A stretch of 64,000 bases of DNA from an uncultured Porphyromonadaceae bacterium. GTDB taxonomy: Bacteria > Bacteroidota > Bacteroidia > Bacteroidales > Muribaculaceae. The notes under the pieces were generated by a model. The model ran no database searches, had not been told where the DNA came from, and saw only the letters and a program-made list of their open reading frames with translations. Location: NCBI GenBank assembly GCA_945873625.1, contig CAMCDS010000001.1:124001-188000 (forward strand). The letters are read 5' to 3'. The position numbers and the translations under genes are program-made. Of this stretch, positions 46,483-56,168 are shown in pieces (position 1 is the first letter of the stretch; every line of letters starts with the position of its first letter).

Positions 46483-46556
46483 GCCGCTCTAAGGGTATTT
46501 CCGGAAGAAAACTCCCTGTCGGGAATCCGTCCGGTTTCAAAATTACAAATTTGGGA

Positions 46557-46587
46557 CAAAGTTAGTGAAAATCTTTCGTCTCCGCAA
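46557..46587 (-). promoter_or_regulatory. hpt promoter
   Basis: On the minus strand TTG (46585-46587) and TAACTTTG (46557-46564) are 20 nt apart. A second match, TAATTTTG, lies at 46538-46545 and could be an alternative. The first overlaps the 3' edge of the GT2 gene region. Confidence 0.65.
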
Positions 46588-46589
46588 CT

Positions 46590-47612
46590 CTATCTGCCGG
46601 AATCGGCGTTTTCGTCTCTCTCCGGCGCGACAGCCGTGCCGGTGCGGCTGTCGGGCTGCCAGCGCGGGCGCCGCTTCACCTCCATATAGACCTTGGCGAG
46701 ATACTCCCCCACCACCCCGAGGGCAAGCAGCAGCACTCCGGTGCAGAACCATATAGAGAGGATGATGGAGGTCCATCCGGCTATCGTATGGTCAGTGAAG
46801 TAGCGGATGAGCACATATACGAGAATCACGGCGGCTATCGCCATGAAAGCCAGGCCGCAGCCGAGTATCATGCGCGCCGGGCGCACAGAGAACGAGGTAA
46901 TGCCGTCGGCCGCGAAGTTGAGCATCCGGGCAAGCGGATATTTCGATTTTCCGTAGCGGCGCGGAGGGCGGTCGTAGTATACTCGCCCCTGCGTCATCCC
47001 CAGCATGGGCACTATGCCTCGCAGGAAAAGGTTGGTCTCCTCAAACCGCCCGAGGGCTTTGAGCGCCTTGGCCGAGAGAAGGCGGAAGTCGGCGTGGTCG
47101 CAGACGGTGCTGACGCCGAGGCTGCGACGCAGGCGATAGAACGCTTTGGCCGTCAGGACCTTGAATACATTGTCCGACTTACGCCTCCGCCTCACGCCAT
47201 ACACTATCTCATACCCCTTGGCGTAGAGGCGGAGCATGTCGGCTATGGCCTCGGGGCTGTCCTGCAGGTCGGCGTCGAGGCTCACGGCGGCATCGCATAC
47301 GCACGCCACTTCGTCGAGCCCGGCCATGAGGGCATGCTGGTGGCCGGCGTTGGCCGCCAGTCGCAATCCCCTGACACGTCCGGGCCTGAGGCCGGCAAAC
47401 TCTTCGATAAGACGCCACGTGGAGTCGGAAGAGCCGTCGTCGACATACAGCACGAAACTACCCTCGCGCGCAAGTCCGGCCGACACGAGCGAGTCGAGCG
47501 TATGCATCAGCACGCGCTGCGTCTCGGGCAACGCCTCGGCCTCGTCGAGGCAGGGCACCACGAGGGCCAGCAGCGGAGCGGGGCGTGAGAAGTCGGGCGG
47601 AGGGGTCTGCAT
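46590..47612 (-). CDS. GtrB/DPM-like family 2 glycosyltransferase
   Basis: 340 aa. N-terminal GT-A domain with ALVVPCLDEAEALPET, DDGSSDSTW and the metal-binding SLDADLQDSPEAI, followed by two C-terminal membrane helices (GLAFMAIAAVILVYVLIRYF; SIILSIWFCTGVLLLALG). This layout matches enzymes that load a sugar onto undecaprenyl phosphate. It starts 3 nt after the GT4 gene stop, so the pair is coupled. The acceptor pathway is not visible here. Confidence 0.85.
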   Translation of the reverse strand: MQTPPPDFSRPAPLLALVVPCLDEAEALPETQRVLMHTLDSLVSAGLAREGSFVLYVDDGSSDSTWRLIEEFAGLRPGRVRGLRLAANAGHQHALMAGLDEVACVCDAAVSLDADLQDSPEAIADMLRLYAKGYEIVYGVRRRRKSDNVFKVLTAKAFYRLRRSLGVSTVCDHADFRLLSAKALKALGRFEETNLFLRGIVPMLGMTQGRVYYDRPPRRYGKSKYPLARMLNFAADGITSFSVRPARMILGCGLAFMAIAAVILVYVLIRYFTDHTIAGWTSIILSIWFCTGVLLLALGVVGEYLAKVYMEVKRRPRWQPDSRTGTAVAPERDENADSGR

Positions 47613-47615
47613 GGG

Positions 47616-48866
47616 TCAGAGGGTCAGCAGGTCGTTGAACAATGAGATATATCTTCCGGCTACGGAAGCGGCCGAAAACCGCTCCTCCACCGAGCGCCGC
47701 ATCCGCTCCCTCACCCCGGGGTCGGCGGAGAGCCTGATGCCCCTGCGGATGCCTTCGGCAAACGCTTCGGCCGCCTTCGCGTCGTCATCGGGATAGCCGA
47801 CGAGCACGCCCGTCGCTCCGTCGTCGATAATGTCGCCCTGCCCGCCGCGCAGAAACGCCACGGGCACGCAGCCGTAGGCCTGGGCCTCGACGAGCGTGCC
47901 GGGCAGATTCTCGAAAAGCGAGGGGGAGACAAGCAGGTCGGCGCCGGCATAGACTTCGGCCAGCGCTTCGGCGCCCGAGATGCGCCCGAGGTGGCGGTGG
48001 CTGATTCCGAAACGGGTGAGCGACGCCGCGTCTTTCACGTCGCCGAACGTGAGCAGCTCCATCGACGCCGCCTCCTCCGGATGCCGCCCGGCGAGTATGC
48101 GTGTGGCTTCGGCCAGAACCGGCAGTCCCTTTATCGGGGCGTCGACCCTCGCGGCCCCGAAGAGGAGCACGGTCTTGCCGACGTGCGGCCTGCGCTCCGG
48201 CCTGAGCGAAAGGTCGAAGGGATTGGGAATCACCGACACCGGCTGACCGGAGAGCAGCGATGAACGCGCCGACTCACCTTTAAGCCAGTTGCTTACGGCC
48301 ACATAATGAATTCCGCGCAGGTCGACCACCCGCTTCTTGCGCCTCCACGTCTTCTCCGAGAGGTCGGCAGGCGACGCCTTCGCGCCGAGCAGCGGACAGT
48401 CGCCGCAGCAGCGCTCAAAGCGGCGGCAGTCGAAGGCATGATGACATATGCCGGTGAAGTTCCATTCGTCGTGCATCGTCCAGACTATCGGCTTTCCGGT
48501 CTCGACAAGTTTTCTCACCCCCTTGAGCGAGAGCATCCCCTGGTTCACCCATGCGAGGCATACCACGTCGGCCTCCTTCACGAGCGGATGGCGCCAGAGA
48601 GGCAGCCCCTCTTCCGCCGTGTCTATCTGAAAGAGTGTGCTCCGGTTAAGCCCGTTGGCAAGAAATATCTTTAGCCGTTCGGCGAGAAACGCCTGCCGGA
48701 TGCGCCGCCCGGATGCCGCACGCACCACAAACGGAGAATCGGTGCGCTTCTCGCATACGAGCATGCGCGCGTCGACGCCGCGGGCGCGCAACGCATCCAT
48801 AAGGCGCAGGCTCACGATAGCGGCCCCGCCGGTGTCGTCTGAACGGGAGATTATCACTACCTTCAT
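47616..48866 (-). CDS. Family 4 glycosyltransferase
   Basis: 416 aa GT-B enzyme. The N-terminal half has the GT4 opening SRSDDTGGAAIVSLRLMDAL and IVWTMHDEWNFTGIC. The C-terminal half has the donor-binding signature SPSLFENLPGTLVEAQAYG, typical of retaining GT4 enzymes. A cysteine-rich segment (CHHAFDCRRFERCCGDCP) in the middle is a known feature of some Bacteroidetes GT4 proteins acting on capsule or O-antigen. It is 17 nt downstream of folA. Confidence 0.85.
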   Translation of the reverse strand: MKVVIISRSDDTGGAAIVSLRLMDALRARGVDARMLVCEKRTDSPFVVRAASGRRIRQAFLAERLKIFLANGLNRSTLFQIDTAEEGLPLWRHPLVKEADVVCLAWVNQGMLSLKGVRKLVETGKPIVWTMHDEWNFTGICHHAFDCRRFERCCGDCPLLGAKASPADLSEKTWRRKKRVVDLRGIHYVAVSNWLKGESARSSLLSGQPVSVIPNPFDLSLRPERRPHVGKTVLLFGAARVDAPIKGLPVLAEATRILAGRHPEEAASMELLTFGDVKDAASLTRFGISHRHLGRISGAEALAEVYAGADLLVSPSLFENLPGTLVEAQAYGCVPVAFLRGGQGDIIDDGATGVLVGYPDDDAKAAEAFAEGIRRGIRLSADPGVRERMRRSVEERFSAASVAGRYISLFNDLLTL

Positions 48867-48883
48867 GGTCTCGCTGCTGATGT

Positions 48884-49483
48884 TCAGGGCTTTCTGCGCA
48901 AGGCGGTGAATCGATAATTCAATCCTTCATGGCAACCGGCCTCCTCCTCGAAACTCTCGTCGGGACGCCATTCCTCCGGGTCGAACTCCGGGAAGAACGT
49001 GTCGGCGTCGGGGAAAGTGGCCTCTACCCTTGTGATATACATGCGCGAGGCCAGCGGCAGCATCGCCTTGTAGAGGCGGCCTCCGCCGAGGATGAAAGGC
49101 ATCGGGTCCGACGCGCACATGGCCAGGGCCTCTTCGGGCGACGAGGCTTTTTCGCCTCCCTCGGGACGGAAATCCGGGTCGGTGCTCACCACTATGTTGC
49201 GGCGGCCGGGGAGCGCCCCTTTCGGGAGCGACAACCACGTGTTGCGCCCCATTATTACCGGGTGGCCCATGGTCAGCCTCTTGAAATGGCGCAGGTCGGC
49301 GGGCAGGTGCCAGGGCATGGTGCCGGCGCGCCCTATCGCCCGGTCGTCGCCCATGGCGACAATCAGTGCGGTCTCCTTGGGACGCCCTGTGGAGGAATTG
49401 AACACGCTGAACGGATGGAGCGAGGCGATGTCCTTCTCGCGGTCGGTGTCGGAGGTGTTGGGGAAAGCTATGGTCTGTTCCAT
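48884..49483 (-). CDS. folA: Dihydrofolate reductase
   Basis: 199 aa. The DHFR core (from about residue 39) shows LIVAMGDDRAIGRAGTMPWH, FKRLTMGHPVIMGRNTW and PFILGGGRLYKAML. It regenerates THF for thymidylate synthesis; thyA lies 29 nt upstream. The first 38 residues (MEQTIAFPNTSDTDREKD) are an extension not needed by the family, with no internal start codon before the core, so either a longer N-terminus or an undetected alternative start is used. Confidence 0.93.
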   Translation of the reverse strand: MEQTIAFPNTSDTDREKDIASLHPFSVFNSSTGRPKETALIVAMGDDRAIGRAGTMPWHLPADLRHFKRLTMGHPVIMGRNTWLSLPKGALPGRRNIVVSTDPDFRPEGGEKASSPEEALAMCASDPMPFILGGGRLYKAMLPLASRMYITRVEATFPDADTFFPEFDPEEWRPDESFEEEAGCHEGLNYRFTALRRKP

Positions 49484-49512
49484 GATTATGCTTTTTTGGG
49501 TGTGGCCGGCGG

Positions 49513-50307
49513 TCAGACGCTCACTTCCCCCTTGATGGCCGGCCAGGGGTCGTAGCCTTCGAGGGTGAAGTCGTCGTAGCTGAAGCCGAATATGTCTTTC
49601 ACTTCGGGGTTGAGGCGCATCACAGGCAGGGCGCGAGGCGTGCGGCTAAGCTGCTCATGCACCTGGTCGAGGTGGTTGAGGTATATATGCAGGTCGCCGA
49701 AGGTATGCACGAACTCTCCCGGCTGCAGGCCGCACACCTGCGCCATCATCATCGTGAGCAGCGAATAGGAGGCGATGTTGAAGGGCACGCCGAGGAAGGA
49801 GTCGGCGCTCCTCTGGTAGAGCTGCAGCGAGAGGCGTCCGTCGTTGACGTAGAACTGGAAGAAGGCGTGGCAGGGCGGCAGGTTCATGCGGTCGAGATCG
49901 GCCACGTTCCACGCGCTTACAATGATGCGGCGCGAGTCGGGGTTATAGCGTATGTCTTCGACGGCACGCGAAATCTGGTCGATTGCCTCGCCGTCGTATC
50001 CCGGCCACGAACGCCACTGATAGCCGTAGATGTGTCCGAGGTCGCCGTCGGGGTCGGCCCATTCGTTCCATATCCTCACTCCGCGTTCCTGAAGCCAGCG
50101 GGCGTTGGTGTCGCCCCGGAGAAACCACAGCAGCTCGTAGATGATGCTTTTCAGATGCACCTTCTTGGTGGTGAGCAGCGGAAAGCCCTTGCTGAGGTCG
50201 AAGCGGGTCTGATAGCCGAATACGGAGATGGTTCCCGTTCCGGTGCGGTCGGTCTTGCGGTGGCCGTTTTCAAGTATATGTCTGAGGAGGTCGTGGTATT
50301 GTTTCAT
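49513..50307 (-). CDS. thyA: Thymidylate synthase
   Basis: 264 aa, exactly the usual ThyA size. It methylates dUMP to dTMP with methylene-THF. The catalytic cysteine is at about residue 146 in [31 protein letters not shown] and the folate-site [12 protein letters not shown] are intact. It forms a couple with folA. Confidence 0.97.
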   Translation of the reverse strand: MKQYHDLLRHILENGHRKTDRTGTGTISVFGYQTRFDLSKGFPLLTTKKVHLKSIIYELLWFLRGDTNARWLQERGVRIWNEWADPDGDLGHIYGYQWRSWPGYDGEAIDQISRAVEDIRYNPDSRRIIVSAWNVADLDRMNLPPCHAFFQFYVNDGRLSLQLYQRSADSFLGVPFNIASYSLLTMMMAQVCGLQPGEFVHTFGDLHIYLNHLDQVHEQLSRTPRALPVMRLNPEVKDIFGFSYDDFTLEGYDPWPAIKGEVSV

Positions 50308-50329
50308 GTCGTTGTTCGGTATTTGTCAG

Positions 50330-51151
50330 CTATACTCCGCCGCTCTTGGCGCGTTTCATCAGCGGGGTGGCGGCCCGGTTGCGTCCCGACTGCCACCTGA
50401 TGGCCCCGTCGGGACAGCGGTCCACGCATTTCATGCAGCGCACACACCTCTGGTCGTCGACGTAGCGCCCCACCACCTTCACACACCCTGCCGGACACAC
50501 GTCTTCGCATATAAGGCATCCCGTGCATCTGTCGGGGTCGATTTCTATCCGGTAGGCGGCGTTGCTTCCGGCTATGCTAAGGACAGTGCCTACGGGGCAC
50601 ACCGTGTTGCAGAACCCGCGTCCCCACAGCACTGACACAGCCGCCATGGCGAGGAGGCTCGCCGCTCCGGCGGCTATCCCCGTAGCGGCCCCTATCCCGA
50701 GACCTGCGGCGGCGAGGGCCGAGGCGTCGGGCCTGGCCACCGCCGCGATGTTGGCGAAAATGTTCCACGGCTCAATCAGCGCCGGCACCACCGTGATACC
50801 GGCTATAAGGCAGATGGCATAGACGGCGAGGATATGATAGCGCGCCTGCCGGCGGGGCCGGTAGCGGTAGCGGCGGCGCGAAGCCGGAAGAAACCGGCGC
50901 AGGCGCGAGGCGATGTCGATCAGGGTTCCCGCCGGACAGACAGTGGCGCAGTAGATACGGCCGTAGATGATGGTAATCACAAGCCAGAAAAGCGTCGCCC
51001 CGAGGGCAACGGAAATCATCGAGGGGATAATCTGGCTCCTGAACGAGAGGGTGCCGAGGCGGCCCGCCCATCCGCCCGCAAACACGTAGGCCACCGACAG
51101 GACCAGAAACAGCCCTGCCAGTATCAGACGTGTCTTGCGGAGGTTTTTCAT
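50330..51151 (-). CDS. NapH-like polyferredoxin membrane protein
   Basis: 273 aa. Four membrane helices carry two CxxxCP motifs at the membrane face (IYCATVCPAGT and GFCNTVCPVGT), as in NapH/NosR-type electron-transfer proteins. The C-terminus holds two [4Fe-4S] ferredoxin motifs (CTGCLICEDVCP; CVRCMKCVDRCPDG). It probably moves electrons between the quinone pool and soluble or periplasmic partners; the partner is not evident here. It is next to thyA and to a UbiA-like gene. Confidence 0.8.
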   Translation of the reverse strand: MKNLRKTRLILAGLFLVLSVAYVFAGGWAGRLGTLSFRSQIIPSMISVALGATLFWLVITIIYGRIYCATVCPAGTLIDIASRLRRFLPASRRRYRYRPRRQARYHILAVYAICLIAGITVVPALIEPWNIFANIAAVARPDASALAAAGLGIGAATGIAAGAASLLAMAAVSVLWGRGFCNTVCPVGTVLSIAGSNAAYRIEIDPDRCTGCLICEDVCPAGCVKVVGRYVDDQRCVRCMKCVDRCPDGAIRWQSGRNRAATPLMKRAKSGGV

Positions 51152-51163
51152 TTCGGTAAGGTG

Positions 51164-52135
51164 TCAGAATATGGTCAGCGCGCTGTCGTCGGGCGCTCCG
51201 ATGAAGAGCGACGTAATCAGTATGGCGACGGCCATGACAAGCATGTTGAGGTTGACGGCCAACTGCATTTTTCCGCTGTCGGCCTTGGGATTGTCAAGCA
51301 GGAAGCCGAGGCGGCAGTTCACGGCCAGCGCAATGGCAGGCACAGGCATGTACATCCACCAGTCGGGCAGGTTCTGCGCCACGCAGAGCAGCGCTATAAC
51401 GACGGTCCAAACGACTCCGTTGCCGAAGAACAACGCCTTTGCGAGCCCTTTGCGCCCCTTCATCGGCAGGGTGTTGCGTCCGTAGCTTCCGTCGTGCTCG
51501 ATATGGAAGATATTGTGGGTGATGTTGCAGTTCACTGCCATTAGTCCCATGACGACGGCTATGTAGAGCGCCGGGCTGACGTCGTAGAAGTTGAGCAGCC
51601 TGTTGGCCTCGTGGCCCGACTGCGTCAGCGTGGTGCCTATGACGGCTATCGGGCCGAAGAGAATGAACGTGGTCAGCACTCCCCAGGGGGTGCGTATCGC
51701 AGGCCGGGGGCCTGCGAAGGCAAAGAACACGGTAACAGCCACCGCCGCGCCGACGAGCAGCACCCAGAATCCGGCCATGGCGAGCAGCGCGAGGCCGATG
51801 ATGGCGTCCATGATGAGGAGGCCTATCGCGGCCTCCCGGAGCACGGTGGCCTTGGGGATAGAGTCGATGTCGGACTGCGCGTCATCGTCGTCGAGGTCTT
51901 CGTGTCGCGCCTTCATGTCGTTGTAGCAGCACCAGAACGAGCCGGAGAGCTGCGAGAGCACGGCGAAGATGAGGCAGAGCGTGGCGGGGAGCAGCTCCAT
52001 GTTGCCGCGCAGGGCCGCGGCGCCCGTGCCGGCTACCACGCACGCCAGCGAGATCAGCAGCATGCGCGTATGGGCGGCCCGGGCAAGCATTCCGGTTACG
52101 GATGTCGATTCGTAGATAGGGTTTGTTTCAGCCAT
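51164..52135 (-). CDS. UbiA-like polytopic membrane protein (possible prenyltransferase)
   Basis: 323 aa with about eight or nine membrane helices. The arrangement recalls UbiA/MenA prenyltransferases: an acidic cytoplasmic loop after helix 2 (SFWCCYNDMKARHEDLDDD) where the first NDxxD motif sits, and a second polar loop (THNIFHIEHDGSYGRNTLP) where DxxxD would be. Both motifs are degenerate, so activity is uncertain. It is 12 nt upstream of the polyferredoxin gene, consistent with a quinone-linked redox context. Confidence 0.55.
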   Translation of the reverse strand: MAETNPIYESTSVTGMLARAAHTRMLLISLACVVAGTGAAALRGNMELLPATLCLIFAVLSQLSGSFWCCYNDMKARHEDLDDDDAQSDIDSIPKATVLREAAIGLLIMDAIIGLALLAMAGFWVLLVGAAVAVTVFFAFAGPRPAIRTPWGVLTTFILFGPIAVIGTTLTQSGHEANRLLNFYDVSPALYIAVVMGLMAVNCNITHNIFHIEHDGSYGRNTLPMKGRKGLAKALFFGNGVVWTVVIALLCVAQNLPDWWMYMPVPAIALAVNCRLGFLLDNPKADSGKMQLAVNLNMLVMAVAILITSLFIGAPDDSALTIF

Positions 52136-52195
52136 AATGTTATGAAAAGAAAAAGAAGATTGATGATAATAGATTCAGCTGAAAGGGGCGGTGCG

Positions 52196-53218
52196 TCAGT
52201 CGATTGTATAGAGCACCACAAACAGGCTCGTGGCCCCGATGGCCACCCAGAGCGTTATGGCCTGGATGAGCGGCTTGACGCCTACCGAGCGGATGACGCC
52301 GATGCTGAGGCTCGCGCCGATGGCGAAGAGCACGGCTATCAGAGCCTGCTTGGCCACGACCACGATGCTGTCGTAGACCGGACGGAGCGTCTCGGCGGCT
52401 CCGGCGGGCGTATAGGTGTTGATCACCATGGCGAGCACGAAGAGAAGGATGAACCAGGGGATGCTGATTTTAGCCTTGCCTTCGCCCGAAGGCTGCTTGC
52501 GGAACACCCACATCGTAACGAACGCCAGCGGAATTATCCAGAGGGCGCGCGTGCACTTGATGAGCGTGGCGAGCTCGCAGGCCACGGGGCCGTAGGCGTC
52601 GCCGGCGCCTACCACGGAGCTGGTGTCGTGGATGGCTATGGCCGCCCACGTGCCGAACTGCTCCTGCGAGAGACCGAGGAAATGACCCATCGGAGGGAAG
52701 ATGAAGAGGGCTATGGCGTTGAGGATGAAGATTACGCCGAGCGACACGGCCATCTCGTTCTCATTGGCCTTGATCACTCCGCCCACGGCCGCTATGGCGC
52801 TGCCGCCGCAGATGGCCGTGCCGGCCGAGATGAGATATGAGGTCTTCTCCTGGATGCGCATGTAGCGGCCGAGCATCACGCCGATGACCATCACGCCGAT
52901 GACCGACACTACGGTGAAGAGCATGCCGTCGGCTCCCGACTGCAGCGACTTCTGGAGGTTCATGCCGAAACCGAGACCCACCACCGAAGCCTGAAGCAGA
53001 TACTTCGAGAGCTTCTTGTTGAACTTCGGATAGGGGATGCCGAAGATGAATGCGAACGCCAGACCGACGAAGAGAGCCACCGGAGGCGTAATCCACGATT
53101 TCCCGACGCCGGGGATGGCGCCGAACGGAATTATCATCACAAGCATAAGCACCCAATAGAGCCATCTGCCCGCCTGCCTGAGAGGAGAAGAGGTAGCGGA
53201 GTTTGATTGATGTGTCAT
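52196..53218 (-). CDS. YeiH/UPF0324 family putative sulfate or sulfite exporter
   Basis: 340 aa with about ten membrane helices. Family blocks LLQASVVGLGFGMNLQ, SAGTAICGGSAIAAVGGVI and IHDTSSVVGAGDAYG are present. YeiH members are proposed anion exporters, but direct evidence is thin. It begins the minus-strand run that continues with the UbiA-like gene, 60 nt downstream. Confidence 0.85.
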   Translation of the reverse strand: MTHQSNSATSSPLRQAGRWLYWVLMLVMIIPFGAIPGVGKSWITPPVALFVGLAFAFIFGIPYPKFNKKLSKYLLQASVVGLGFGMNLQKSLQSGADGMLFTVVSVIGVMVIGVMLGRYMRIQEKTSYLISAGTAICGGSAIAAVGGVIKANENEMAVSLGVIFILNAIALFIFPPMGHFLGLSQEQFGTWAAIAIHDTSSVVGAGDAYGPVACELATLIKCTRALWIIPLAFVTMWVFRKQPSGEGKAKISIPWFILLFVLAMVINTYTPAGAAETLRPVYDSIVVVAKQALIAVLFAIGASLSIGVIRSVGVKPLIQAITLWVAIGATSLFVVLYTID

Positions 53219-53245
53219 TTTTAAATCTCTTGTTATTGCTTATTG

Positions 53246-53253
53246 CAAAAGTA
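53246..53253 (-). promoter_or_regulatory. -7 box upstream of the YeiH-family gene
   Basis: Minus-strand TACTTTTG (53246-53253) lies 28 nt before the start codon and matches TAnnTTTG. There is no clear -33 element. Confidence 0.5.
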
Positions 53254-53366
53254 GTAAATCTTTTTGAAATAGCGGCACTGCCGGCCGGAAAATAAGGGAG
53301 AGATTGGAAATACCGGTGAAAAATATGGACTATTTTTCGGTTTCGGGATATATTGTCGGCAATCTA

Positions 53367-53399
53367 TTGGTGATATTAAACAAATTAGCCGTAAATTTG
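53367..53399 (+). promoter_or_regulatory. Promoter of the exporter operon
   Basis: TTGG (53367-53370) and TAAATTTG (53392-53399) are about 21-22 nt apart, slightly long for the consensus. The transcript would begin near 53406, 137 nt before the TolC-family start. Confidence 0.5.
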
Positions 53400-53542
53400 T
53401 AGTCAAAATAGGACATTTTTATTTTCAGACCGGCGATAGTCCGGATTGATTCCACTTGTCTGACGTGTCTTATCAAGCGTCTGCCGCGTTTCCGGGCCAT
53501 GCCCGCGGAGTGGCGGCCGGGCGCCGGCAAATCAAGGTTATT

Positions 53543-54988
53543 ATGATTAAAGGAAAAGGCTTATTACTCGCCGTGGCGGCTTCGTCGTTCATGCTTCCGG
53601 CATGGGGGCAGACGGTGAGTCTCGACTCCTGCCGCCACATGGCCGTGCACAACAACAAGACCATACGCATGGCCGAAGAAGGCATCATCGGCGCCGGCTA
53701 CCGCAAGAAGGCGGCCACGGCGGCCTATCTACCGGGCATCGACTTCACCGGTGGATATATGTACAACCAGCAGCAGATAGAGCTTCTGGCCGAAAACGCC
53801 ATGCTCCCTACTCTGAAATTCGACCCGGCCACAGGTAAATACAACCCCAACCTCCTGACCGGGCCCGACGGTATTCCGGTCAAAAACCCGCAGACGGGGA
53901 AATACATACCCTCGGAGGTGGCCGTAATTCCGAAGGAGGCCATGGTCTACGACACGCACAACGTGTTTGCCGGAGCCTTCACCCTCACCCAGCCCGTATT
54001 CATGGGCGGACAGATACGCGCCCTCAACCAGATCACGCGCTATGCCGAGAAGCTGGCCGTGGCCATGCGCAACTCGGCAGTGCAAGACATCATCTACGCC
54101 GTCGACGAGGCCTACTGGCAGGTGGTTTCGCTCAAAGAGAAGAAGCGCCTAGCCGAGAGCTTCGTGAATCTCGTCGACACGCTCCGCTTCAACGTCAACG
54201 CCATGCTCCGCGCCGGAGTGGCCACGCGCAGCGACTCGCTGCAGGTGGAGGTGAAATACAACGAGGCCTGCATCGCACTCACAAAAGTGGAGAACGGCCT
54301 AACCCTCTCGCGCATGGCCCTCGCGCAGATATGCGGACTCCCCGTCGACACCCGGATGGAGCTTGAAGACGAGCAGCTCAAGGGCGCCGCGCAGCTGCCC
54401 CGCGAGCTTACCCTCGACATGGCCGACGTATATGCCCGCCGTCAGGACCTCTCGGCTCTGCGCCACGGCATCGACATAGCCCGCCACAAAGCGAAGTTCG
54501 ACCTCGGCAACATGCTGCCGAAGGTGGCTCTCGTCGGAGCCTACAGCTTCTCAAACCCCAACGTGAACCACGGATTCGAAAAGAAATTCGGCGGAGGATT
54601 CAGCGTCGGCGCCACGCTCACCATCCCCCTCTGGCACTGGGGCGGACGCTACAACCAGTACAAGGCCGCACAGACTACCACCAAGATAGCCGAACTCGCC
54701 CTGGCCGACGCCGAGGAGAAGGTTGAGCTGCAGGTGAACCAGGCCAAGTTCTCATATCAGGAGGCTTTCAAGACCTACGAGATGACCGTCAGCAACATGA
54801 AGGCCGCCAACGAGAACCTCCGCAACGCCGAGATAGGTTTCCGCGAAGGCGTGCTCACCACCGACGACGTGATCGGAGCGCAGACAGCATGGCTGAAGGC
54901 CAACTCGGAACGGATCGACTCCGAAATCGGAATACGCCTCTGCAACGTCTATCTCTCGAAGGTGCTCGGCACGCTCGACGAAAACTGA
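53543..54988 (+). CDS. TolC-family outer-membrane channel
   Basis: 481 aa from ATG 53543, where a signal peptide begins (GLLLAVAASSFMLPAWGQ); an ATG at 53456 would add 29 residues with no signal character. Two TolC-like repeats are seen, with helical segments rich in Ala/Gln (EEKVELQVNQAKFSYQEAF) and beta-barrel segments (AFTLTQPVFMGGQIRALN; FSVGATLTIPLWHWGG). It forms the outer-membrane duct of a tripartite exporter with the next three genes. Confidence 0.88.
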   Translation: MIKGKGLLLAVAASSFMLPAWGQTVSLDSCRHMAVHNNKTIRMAEEGIIGAGYRKKAATAAYLPGIDFTGGYMYNQQQIELLAENAMLPTLKFDPATGKYNPNLLTGPDGIPVKNPQTGKYIPSEVAVIPKEAMVYDTHNVFAGAFTLTQPVFMGGQIRALNQITRYAEKLAVAMRNSAVQDIIYAVDEAYWQVVSLKEKKRLAESFVNLVDTLRFNVNAMLRAGVATRSDSLQVEVKYNEACIALTKVENGLTLSRMALAQICGLPVDTRMELEDEQLKGAAQLPRELTLDMADVYARRQDLSALRHGIDIARHKAKFDLGNMLPKVALVGAYSFSNPNVNHGFEKKFGGGFSVGATLTIPLWHWGGRYNQYKAAQTTTKIAELALADAEEKVELQVNQAKFSYQEAFKTYEMTVSNMKAANENLRNAEIGFREGVLTTDDVIGAQTAWLKANSERIDSEIGIRLCNVYLSKVLGTLDEN

Positions 54989-55047
54989 CACACTCCTCAC
55001 CAAGCCACTGAACAAGAAGTTCCACACACATTCATACTTATACCGAC

Positions 55048-56091
55048 ATGGATACCAACAACGCCAACACTCACGATCCGAAAGGTCTCGACTACGCCGA
55101 CCCGCAGGCTGTGTCGAAAAAAGACCATTTGCTGATTATCACCATAATCATAATCCTCTTCATCCTCGCGGCCCTCGCCATAGTGGGATTCCTCTGCCTC
55201 AAGCAGGGTCCCGACACTATCCAGGGTCAGGGCGACGCCACCGAGATACGCATCTCAGGCAAGATGCCCGGACGCGTTACCGAAATTTTAGTGGAGGAAG
55301 GACAGAAGGTCAAGGCCGGCGACACTCTGGTTCGCATCCATTCGTCGCTCGTCGACGCCAAGATGGAGCAGGCCAAGGCCATGGAGACGGCAGCCGCCGC
55401 CACCAACGAGAAGGTCGACGCCGGCACCCGCGTGCAGATTATCGAAAGCGCGCGCGACGTCTACCGCCAGGCTCAGGCAGCCGCCGGCATCGCCAAAAAG
55501 ACCTACGACCGCATGCAGAGCCTCTACTCGCAGGGAGTGATAAGCGAGCAGAAGCGCGACGAGGCCAAAGCGGCCTTCGACGCCGCCACGGCCGGCGAGG
55601 CCGCGGCCAGAAGCCAGTATGAGCTCGCCAGGTCGGGCGCCCAGAAGGAAGACAAGGCCGCCTCGCGTGCCATGGTCAATGTGGCCAAAGGCGGCGTGAG
55701 CGAAGTGCATGCAGTGCTTGAAGACCAGGTGCTCCTCGCCCCCTGCGACGGCACCATCACCATCATCTATCCCCACGTCAGCGAGCTCATCGCCACCGGC
55801 GCGCCGATAATGACGCTCCAGCGCGACGACAGCTGGGCCGTGTTCAACGTGCGCGAGAACGTGCTCAAAGACATCAAGGAGGGCACCAAAATCAAGGTGC
55901 GCATCCCGGCGCTCGACAAGGAGGCCGAGATGACAGTGTTCTATATCCGCGACATGGGCACCTACGCAAGCTGGCAGGCCACCAAGTCGACCGGCGACTA
56001 CGACGCCCGCACGTTTGAGATCAAGGCCCGTCCCGACAAGCCCATAGAGAACTTCCGTCCCGGAATGTCGGTGATTCTCCTCGGCCATTGA
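55048..56091 (+). CDS. HlyD-family membrane fusion protein
   Basis: 347 aa. One N-terminal helix (LLIITIIIILFILAALAIV) is followed by a biotinyl-lipoyl half (ISGKMPGRVTEILVEEGQKV), a long alpha hairpin (about 110-235, Ala/Lys/Glu-rich) and the second half VLLAPCDGTITIIYPHVSE with a beta-barrel. It bridges the inner-membrane permeases and the TolC-like channel. It is 59 nt after that gene. Confidence 0.88.
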   Translation: MDTNNANTHDPKGLDYADPQAVSKKDHLLIITIIIILFILAALAIVGFLCLKQGPDTIQGQGDATEIRISGKMPGRVTEILVEEGQKVKAGDTLVRIHSSLVDAKMEQAKAMETAAAATNEKVDAGTRVQIIESARDVYRQAQAAAGIAKKTYDRMQSLYSQGVISEQKRDEAKAAFDAATAGEAAARSQYELARSGAQKEDKAASRAMVNVAKGGVSEVHAVLEDQVLLAPCDGTITIIYPHVSELIATGAPIMTLQRDDSWAVFNVRENVLKDIKEGTKIKVRIPALDKEAEMTVFYIRDMGTYASWQATKSTGDYDARTFEIKARPDKPIENFRPGMSVILLGH

Positions 56092-56168
56092 CGCCGTGCC
56101 GCCGCTTCCCCGGCTCAGGCCGGGAGAAGCCGCCTTAACACAATCAATCAACGAAAAGGTCAGGAAAT

